Shown here: positions 7,253 through 11,846 of the stretch, piece by piece
How positions within the stretch are numbered: position 1 is the stretch's first letter
How the letters are laid out: every line of letters starts with the position of its first letter
DNA from: Pseudomonadota bacterium
GTDB lineage: Bacteria; Desulfobacterota; Desulfobacteria; Desulfobacterales; C00003060
Direction of reading: 5' to 3'
Assembly (NCBI GenBank): GCA_015222985.1
Contig: JADFWI010000108.1
Span: forward strand, 1 to 11,846
Length of the DNA stretch: 11,846 nt
Notes under the pieces: generated by a model
What the model saw: only the letters and a program-made list of their open reading frames with translations
Databases searched by the model: none
Told to the model about the DNA's origin: nothing
Program-made: the position numbers and the translations under genes

Positions 7253-7268
7253 ATAAGCCTGAGCTTTT

Positions 7269-7547
7269 GTGGACCGAATAATCAGCATAAAACTGTTTGA
7301 CCAGGTCTATACATTCAGAGCTGACGCCAAAGTGTTCCAGGCTGAGAAGATCGTCGATTATCTGACCGAAGAGGTAGAAAAGGCCTGGGTTTCTACTGAG
7401 GTCCCTGGCAAGCTTGACACGGTCATATTGGCTGCATTGAATATCGCTAACGACTATTTTGAGATGAAGCGATGTCGCGAGGAGTTTTTGCAGGATATTG
7501 ATCATCGTTGCAGAGTATTGATTGACCATATTGATAACAATGTGTGA
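7269..7547 (+). CDS. zapA: Cell division protein ZapA
   Basis: This 92-residue cytoplasmic protein bundles FtsZ filaments at the division site. The N-terminal domain reads RIISIKLFDQVYTFRAD and then AEKIVDYLTEEVEKA, the ZapA pattern of a beta hairpin followed by a helix. The C-terminal half has the conserved TVILAALNIANDYFEMKR segment and then a long helix used for dimer and tetramer formation. The start is a GTG with only a weak Shine-Dalgarno site, so coupling to zapB 16 bases upstream is likely. The family is about 90-110 residues long, so this is complete. The 6S RNA gene follows about 20 bases after the stop. Confidence 0.85.
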   Translation: MDRIISIKLFDQVYTFRADAKVFQAEKIVDYLTEEVEKAWVSTEVPGKLDTVILAALNIANDYFEMKRCREEFLQDIDHRCRVLIDHIDNNV

Positions 7548-7568
7548 ATGAGTGAAAGGCGGGCGAAA

Positions 7569-7745
7569 CCCCTGCCGTGCTCGTGTTCGGTGGAAGTTTT
7601 TTTGAGCCAACATTTATGAAACGGGAACCTTCTCTTGCCTTGGTGTGCATGTTCTGTGTTTGCAGAAAAGCCTAAAGAGGCAATGAGGTGCCCACCTGTG
7701 CAAACAGGTTCAAGAGATGCTGCCGACACGGCACCGTGGTGGGGG
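7569..7745 (+). ncRNA. ssrS: 6S RNA
   Basis: 6S RNA binds sigma70 RNA polymerase by mimicking an open promoter and tunes transcription in slow growth. The ends pair: CCCC at 7569-7572 with the G-run at 7741-7745, GTGC (7577-7580) with GCAC (7731-7734), and GTGTTCGG (7583-7590) with CCGACAC (7723-7729). The inner part has TTGCCT (7635-7640) with AGGCAA (7678-7683) and a hairpin ACCTGT-GCAA-ACAGGT (7694-7709). Blocks shared with the E. coli RNA include GAGCC near 7604, TTGGTG-GCATG at 7640-7651, AGAAAAGCCT at 7664-7673 and GGTTCAAG at 7707-7714. Length (about 177) fits the family. The exact ends are estimated. A position after zapA is usual in Proteobacteria. Confidence 0.85.
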
Positions 7746-8148
7746 TTACCCTTTACATATGAGAAAGACGGTAACGGAACAAGGCTACTGATGCCTAGAT
7801 ATAAACGGGAGCAACCGTGATTTGCGGCTTCTCAACTGACAGTCCCTGTGCAGGGGCCTACGTAAGATCGTCATTGTTGGCCATAATCACAGCAGTGTGA
7901 ATGCAGGCACAATGGTAGCTGAACAAGACAAGTCAAGCGATCAGTAAACTGTTGATCGTCGAATACGGCGTCAAGCCAGCCTAATTTGTTTTGGCCTTTC
8001 CGTGGTTTTTCACCTCCGCCGGTATCTCGCCCGTTAAGCTCTAGTTCAAAAATGCAAGTCCAAATCCTGTGGGTTCGTGTTCTTTTACTGCGTGGGTGTG
8101 GTTTTACCCGTCGTAAAGAGTTCAGCCCACTAAAGGGGGTATGTATAT
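7746..8148 (+). other. 403-base region between 6S RNA and rny, no convincing gene
   Basis: No open frame here resembles a known protein. Small inverted repeats are visible: GTTACC (7745-7750) with GGTAAC (7770-7775), AGGC/GCCT (7782-7796), ACGG/CCGT (7805-7818), CCCTG/CAGGG around 7844-7854, and CGATCA/TGATCG (7938-7958). A GTG-started 27-codon frame at 7817-7900 has GGGAG five bases upstream. Another frame reads IVIVGHNHSSVNAG from 7867 before a stop at 7945. Stops break every frame. It could hold another small RNA, a long rny leader or gene remains. The rny Shine-Dalgarno site, AAAGGGGG, is at 8132-8139. Confidence 0.5.
8084..8117 (+). promoter_or_regulatory. Possible hairpin in the rny leader
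   Basis: TTTAC at 8084-8088 can pair with GTAAA at 8113-8117, and GGGT at 8094-8097 with ACCC at 8106-8109. This gives a two-part imperfect stem-loop that ends 17 bases before the rny Shine-Dalgarno site. There is no T-run after it, so it is not a terminator. A role in stability or control of the rny message is only a guess. Confidence 0.25.
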
Positions 8149-9711
8149 ATGGAGATAACCGCTGTAATCTTTTTAAGCATCATAGTGTTTGCACTGGGTT
8201 TCCTGGTTGCCTTCTGGGTTCGCAGCAGACTGACGGCGGCCAAGATCGCGGCAGCGGAACATGAAGCCCGCAATATCGTAGAGAAGGCTCAAAAGGAAGG
8301 CAAGACCGTCTTAAAGGAGGCCAAGCTCCAGGCAAAAGACCAACTCTATCAGATGAAGCTTGACTTTGAAAATGAGACAAAGGAAAGAGAGGCCGTACTT
8401 AAGAAGCGGGAAAATCGCCTTACTCAAAAAGAAGAGACTATTGATAACAAGTTGGAGCACTTGGAACGCCGTGATTCCAGCGTTACCGGAAAAGAGCGAC
8501 AATTGACACGGAGGGAAGGGGCGCTTCAAGGCCAGGAGGCCAAGTATGAATCCTTGATTGAGGAACAGAAGATGCTGTTGGAAAAAATCTCGGCTTTCAC
8601 GGGCGAGGAAGCGAAGAATCTTTTGATCAAAGCCATGGAAAGCGAGGCTCGTTATGAGGCGGCAAAACTGATAAAGCGTATCGAAAAGGAGAGTCGTGAA
8701 CAAGCAGATCGAAAAGCCAAGAAGATTATTGCCACAGCAATCCAGCGCTATGCCGGGGATTATGTGGCAGAGAAGACGGTCTCCGTTGTAAACCTGCCGA
8801 GTGACGATATGAAAGGTCGGATAATTGGACGGGAAGGACGAAACATAAGGGCCATCGAAGCTGCCACGGGAGTTGACCTGATAATAGATGACACTCCAGA
8901 GGCAGTTATTCTGTCAGGATTCAGTTCTGTTAGACGTGAAGTGGCCCGCCTATCTCTGGAAAGACTGATCAATGACGGCCGCATCCATCCCGCCAGAATT
9001 GAAGAGACGGTGAAAAAGGTCTCAGAGGAGGTCGACACGCAGATTCGCGACGCGGGTGAACAGGCCGCCTTTGACTTGGGGGTCCACGGGATTCATGCCG
9101 AACTGATTCAACACATCGGAAAACTGAAGTTTCGAACAAGTTACGGTCAGAATGTGTTGCAGCATTCCATGGAAGTCGGGTTTTTGTGTGGGATTATGGC
9201 TGCAGAGTTGGGGTTGAACGTGAAGCAAGCAAAGAGGGCGGGGCTGCTGCACGACATCGGCAAGGCCATAGACCATGAAGTTGAAGGTCCCCATGCTTTG
9301 ATCGGGGCAAAGTTGGCCAAAAAGTATGGAGAACCGCCTCGTGTGGTGCACGCAATTTCTGCTCATCACGAAGATATTCCCCCCGCATCGGTTCTCGCGG
9401 TCATTGTTCAGGCAGCAGATACTCTTTCAGGGGCACGGCCAGGCGCTCGCAGAGAGACACTAGAGAGCTACGTGAGACGTCTGGAGGACTTGGAGAAGAT
9501 CGCTGAGTCTTTTACCGGGGTCAGCAAATCTTATGCAATCCAAGCGGGCCGGGAGTTGCGGATTATTGTGGAAAGTGAAACGGTTTCAGATGCTGAGGCT
9601 GTTCTGCTAAGTCGGGATGTCGCAAAAAAGATCGAAGAATCTCTATCTTATCCAGGTCAAATCAGGGTGACGGTGATTCGAGAAACCCGGGCCGTCGATT
9701 TTGCCAAGTGA
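8149..9711 (+). CDS. rny: Ribonuclease Y
   Basis: This 520-residue membrane-anchored endoribonuclease starts mRNA decay. Residues 3-24 form one N-terminal membrane helix. A long charged coiled coil follows (about 28-195). The KH RNA-binding domain has the GXXG loop in GRIIGREGRNIR (about 223-234). The HD catalytic domain has His339 in LQHSMEV and the HD pair His368-Asp369 in GLLHDIGK, the same numbering as the B. subtilis enzyme, which is also 520 residues. SAHHEDIPP and the C-terminal YPGQIRVTVIRE block are also typical. The ATG has GGGGG nine bases upstream. In several related genomes a phosphoesterase gene (ymdB type) follows rny; here tyrS follows directly. Confidence 0.97.
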   Translation: MEITAVIFLSIIVFALGFLVAFWVRSRLTAAKIAAAEHEARNIVEKAQKEGKTVLKEAKLQAKDQLYQMKLDFENETKEREAVLKKRENRLTQKEETIDNKLEHLERRDSSVTGKERQLTRREGALQGQEAKYESLIEEQKMLLEKISAFTGEEAKNLLIKAMESEARYEAAKLIKRIEKESREQADRKAKKIIATAIQRYAGDYVAEKTVSVVNLPSDDMKGRIIGREGRNIRAIEAATGVDLIIDDTPEAVILSGFSSVRREVARLSLERLINDGRIHPARIEETVKKVSEEVDTQIRDAGEQAAFDLGVHGIHAELIQHIGKLKFRTSYGQNVLQHSMEVGFLCGIMAAELGLNVKQAKRAGLLHDIGKAIDHEVEGPHALIGAKLAKKYGEPPRVVHAISAHHEDIPPASVLAVIVQAADTLSGARPGARRETLESYVRRLEDLEKIAESFTGVSKSYAIQAGRELRIIVESETVSDAEAVLLSRDVAKKIEESLSYPGQIRVTVIRETRAVDFAK

Positions 9712-9757
9712 CAGTAGTCGGGTGGTTATAATCAATGTATCTGGAAGGGCAAGACCA

Positions 9758-11041
9758 TTGGACAACGTTTTTGACGTATTAAGACAGCGCGGTTTTGTGG
9801 AACAGACGACCGGCGACGAAGCCATCTATCGTCTATTTGAGGAGACCGTGACCTGCTACATCGGATTTGATCCTACGGCATCCAGTTTTCATGTGGGGAG
9901 CTTGGTTCCGATCATGGCCTTGGCCCATATGCAACGACACGGGCATCGACCGGTTGCGCTGGTCGGAGGCGGCACCGCTTTGGTGGGGGATCCAAGCGGA
10001 AAGACTGAGATGCGGCAGATGTTGACGGCGCAACAGGTGGACGAAAATGCCGAAGGGCTGAAAAGGCAATTAGCGAGGTTTATGAGCTTCGAAGAGGGCC
10101 AGGCGGTGCTTCTTAACAACGCGGAGTGGCTTACGAAACTCGCATACATCCCTTTCTTGAGGGACATTGGACGTCATTTCAGCGTCAACCGGATGTTGAC
10201 GAGTGAATCTTGTCGGTTGCGCCTTGAGACAGGGCTCAGTTTTATTGAATTCAATTATGTCCTTTTGCAGGCTTATGATTTCTTGCATCTTTACAGGACC
10301 CAGGATTGCGTCTTACAGATGGGGGGCGCTGATCAATGGGGAAACATTGTGGCAGGTATTGACCTGATTAGGCGCGTGGAGCAAGGAACAGCTCACGGCA
10401 TTACATTTCCCCTCATAACAAGTAGTTCGGGAGACAAGATGGGTAAGACGGCAAAGGGCGCAATTTGGCTCGACCCGGAACTGACCTTGCCCTATGACTA
10501 TTTTCAATTCTGGATCAATACTGCTGATGCTGATGTGATAAGATTCATGTCCTTTTTTACATTCTTGCCCTTGGCGGAAATTGAGGCAGCGCGCAATTTG
10601 GAAGGATTCGAGCTGAACGTTGCCAAGACGGTTCTGGCTTTTGAGGCGACCAAGCTGGTCCATGGCCGGGACGAGGCTGAGAATGCCCTCAGGGCCTCTT
10701 ACGGGTTATTCGGCGTCAGGACAATTGACCCGCAGTTTTTTGTTTCCAGTACAATACCCAGGGACCCGGCCTTGAGGGACGCGGAATCAATCCCCACCAC
10801 CATGATTGATCCGGATCGATTGCGCAAAGGGATTCCGGCATTCAAGTTGTTTAGGGAGGTATCGCTGGCCAAGAGTGGAGGGGAGGCCAGACGACTCATT
10901 GAGCAGGGTGGCGCGTACGTAAATGATAGGCGAATCGAAGCGATTGATACGGTGATTAGTGATAACGACTTGAATAAGCATGAGATCTTGCTGAGGGCGG
11001 GCAGAAAGAGATATCACAGGATTAGAGCAGACGTTGAATGA
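9758..11041 (+). CDS. tyrS: Tyrosyl-tRNA synthetase
   Basis: This 427-residue class I enzyme joins tyrosine to tRNA-Tyr. With the TTG at 9758 as start, key residues fall at the numbering of Bacillus stearothermophilus TyrRS: Tyr34, Asp38 and Thr40 in YIGFDPTAS, and His45 of the HIGH motif (here HVGS). The tyrosine pocket motif QAYDFLHL and DQWGNI follow, and the KMSKS loop is KMGKT at 227-231. The C-terminal S4-like RNA-binding domain covers about 362-427 (KSGGEARRLIEQGGAYVNDRRI). The frame is open upstream to a TTG at 9701, which overlaps rny. GGAAGG at 9743-9748 and the residue numbering favour 9758. No terminator is obvious before the rRNA promoters. Confidence 0.95.
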   Translation: MDNVFDVLRQRGFVEQTTGDEAIYRLFEETVTCYIGFDPTASSFHVGSLVPIMALAHMQRHGHRPVALVGGGTALVGDPSGKTEMRQMLTAQQVDENAEGLKRQLARFMSFEEGQAVLLNNAEWLTKLAYIPFLRDIGRHFSVNRMLTSESCRLRLETGLSFIEFNYVLLQAYDFLHLYRTQDCVLQMGGADQWGNIVAGIDLIRRVEQGTAHGITFPLITSSSGDKMGKTAKGAIWLDPELTLPYDYFQFWINTADADVIRFMSFFTFLPLAEIEAARNLEGFELNVAKTVLAFEATKLVHGRDEAENALRASYGLFGVRTIDPQFFVSSTIPRDPALRDAESIPTTMIDPDRLRKGIPAFKLFREVSLAKSGGEARRLIEQGGAYVNDRRIEAIDTVISDNDLNKHEILLRAGRKRYHRIRADVE

Positions 11042-11066
11042 CACATTTTTTTTGGGGTACAGAGAC

Positions 11067-11111
11067 AAAAACCAAAAAAAGCTGTTGACAAAGGCTACCA
11101 GTGGGTATAAT
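11067..11111 (+). promoter_or_regulatory. rRNA operon promoter P1 with A-rich upstream element
   Basis: TTGACA at 11085-11090 and TATAAT at 11106-11111 are both perfect sigma70 boxes, but only 15 bases apart. The A-rich stretch at 11067-11080 directly upstream fits an UP element. Transcription would begin near 11118, about 150 bases before 16S. The short spacer is unusual; strong rRNA promoters in E. coli use 16. Confidence 0.75.
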
Positions 11112-11150
11112 AAAAGAGACTTTCTCGGACGAATGGGACGAGAGGCGGAC

Positions 11151-11179
11151 TTGACAAGCCATAGAGGGCATGCTAGAGT
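11151..11179 (+). promoter_or_regulatory. Possible second rRNA promoter P2
   Basis: TTGACA at 11151-11156 is followed after 17 bases by TAGAGT at 11174-11179, with an extended -10 TG at 11171-11172. Tandem promoters before rRNA operons are common. The -10 box matches only four of six positions, so this call is moderate. Confidence 0.5.
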
Positions 11180-11203
11180 TACCTTGGCTTTGTCAGTTGG
11201 CTT

Positions 11204-11217
11204 TGATCTTTGAAAAC
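11204..11217 (+). promoter_or_regulatory. boxA-like antitermination site in the rRNA leader
   Basis: The sequence TGATCTTTGAAAAC, about 54 bases before 16S, resembles the TGCTCTTTAACA-type boxA bound by NusB/NusE and the TTCTTTGAAAACT form seen before rRNA genes in many bacteria. It is expected to prevent early termination of the untranslated rRNA transcript. It lies downstream of both promoters. Confidence 0.65.
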
Positions 11218-11270
11218 TAAATAGTGATGTTGTGATGAGTTGGGCTCTTCGGAGATTTCGAGTGTAAGTT

Positions 11271-11846
<576 letters not shown>

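Noticed and set aside
7635..7820. A 61-codon plus-strand frame across the 6S RNA.
   Set aside because: It overlaps the structured RNA, and the sequence is explained by 6S pairing.
7760..7860. A cobalamin, THF or cyclic-di-GMP riboswitch before rny.
   Set aside because: Short similar words occur, but the conserved cores of these classes are not present.
7817..7900. A GTG-started 27-codon frame with GGGAG upstream.
   Set aside because: It is too short to support, with no similarity I recognise; it is kept only as a note in the region entry.
8020..8080. tRNA-like look of the GTTAAGCTC and GTCCAAATCC stretches.
   Set aside because: No acceptor, anticodon or T stem of the right size can be drawn.
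7986..8264. A 92-codon frame running from the gap into the start of rny.
   Set aside because: It overlaps rny out of frame, and the rny start has a strong Shine-Dalgarno site and a proper membrane helix.
11046..11080. T-run pairing with the A-run after tyrS as a terminator.
   Set aside because: The stem is almost all A-T; the A-run is better explained as an UP element for the rRNA promoter.

Overview
The window is a housekeeping stretch of a bacterial chromosome, most likely from a Desulfobacterota (former Deltaproteobacteria) lineage. Three things point there. The F1-side ATP synthase operon encodes both b' and b stalk subunits and lacks the a and c genes nearby. The gene order is atp operon, glmU-like gene, zapB-zapA, 6S RNA, RNase Y. 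The 16S rRNA 5' region has a sequence style common in that group. Genus or species cannot be read from it. All genes lie on the + strand, and no mobile element, CRISPR array or defence system was seen.

Positions 1-6130 hold the ATP synthase operon: atpF' (b'), atpF (b), atpH (delta), atpA (alpha), atpG (gamma), atpD (beta) and atpC (epsilon). The first four are translationally coupled by 1-4 base stop/start overlaps. atpG and atpD have their own strong Shine-Dalgarno sites after short gaps, and the gamma-beta gap is strikingly AT-rich. A perfect 28-base palindrome followed by a T-run ends the operon. Together these genes make the peripheral stalk and the whole F1 catalytic head; the membrane ring (c) and a subunit must be encoded elsewhere.

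Positions 6098-6865 hold a short GlmU-like gene with only the uridylyltransferase domain and no left-handed beta-helix acetyltransferase domain. A sigma70-like promoter whose -35 box sits inside the atp terminator palindrome could drive it, which would give a nearly leaderless mRNA.

Positions 6932-7547 hold a promoter and the cell-division pair zapB-zapA, both starting with GTG. A 6S RNA gene follows at about 7569-7745. After it comes about 400 bases with no convincing gene but several small hairpins, up to RNase Y (rny, 8149-9711). The tyrosyl-tRNA synthetase gene tyrS follows; its likely start is the TTG at 9758.

The window ends in a ribosomal RNA operon: an A-rich upstream element, two tandem promoters, a boxA-like antitermination site, and the first 576 bases of 16S rRNA, cut by the window edge. 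In function the region groups energy conversion, cell-wall precursor synthesis, division, RNA polymerase regulation, RNA decay and translation. I found no sign of a new multi-gene system. The points most worth checking are the terminator/promoter overlap, the single-domain GlmU and the unexplained region after the 6S RNA.
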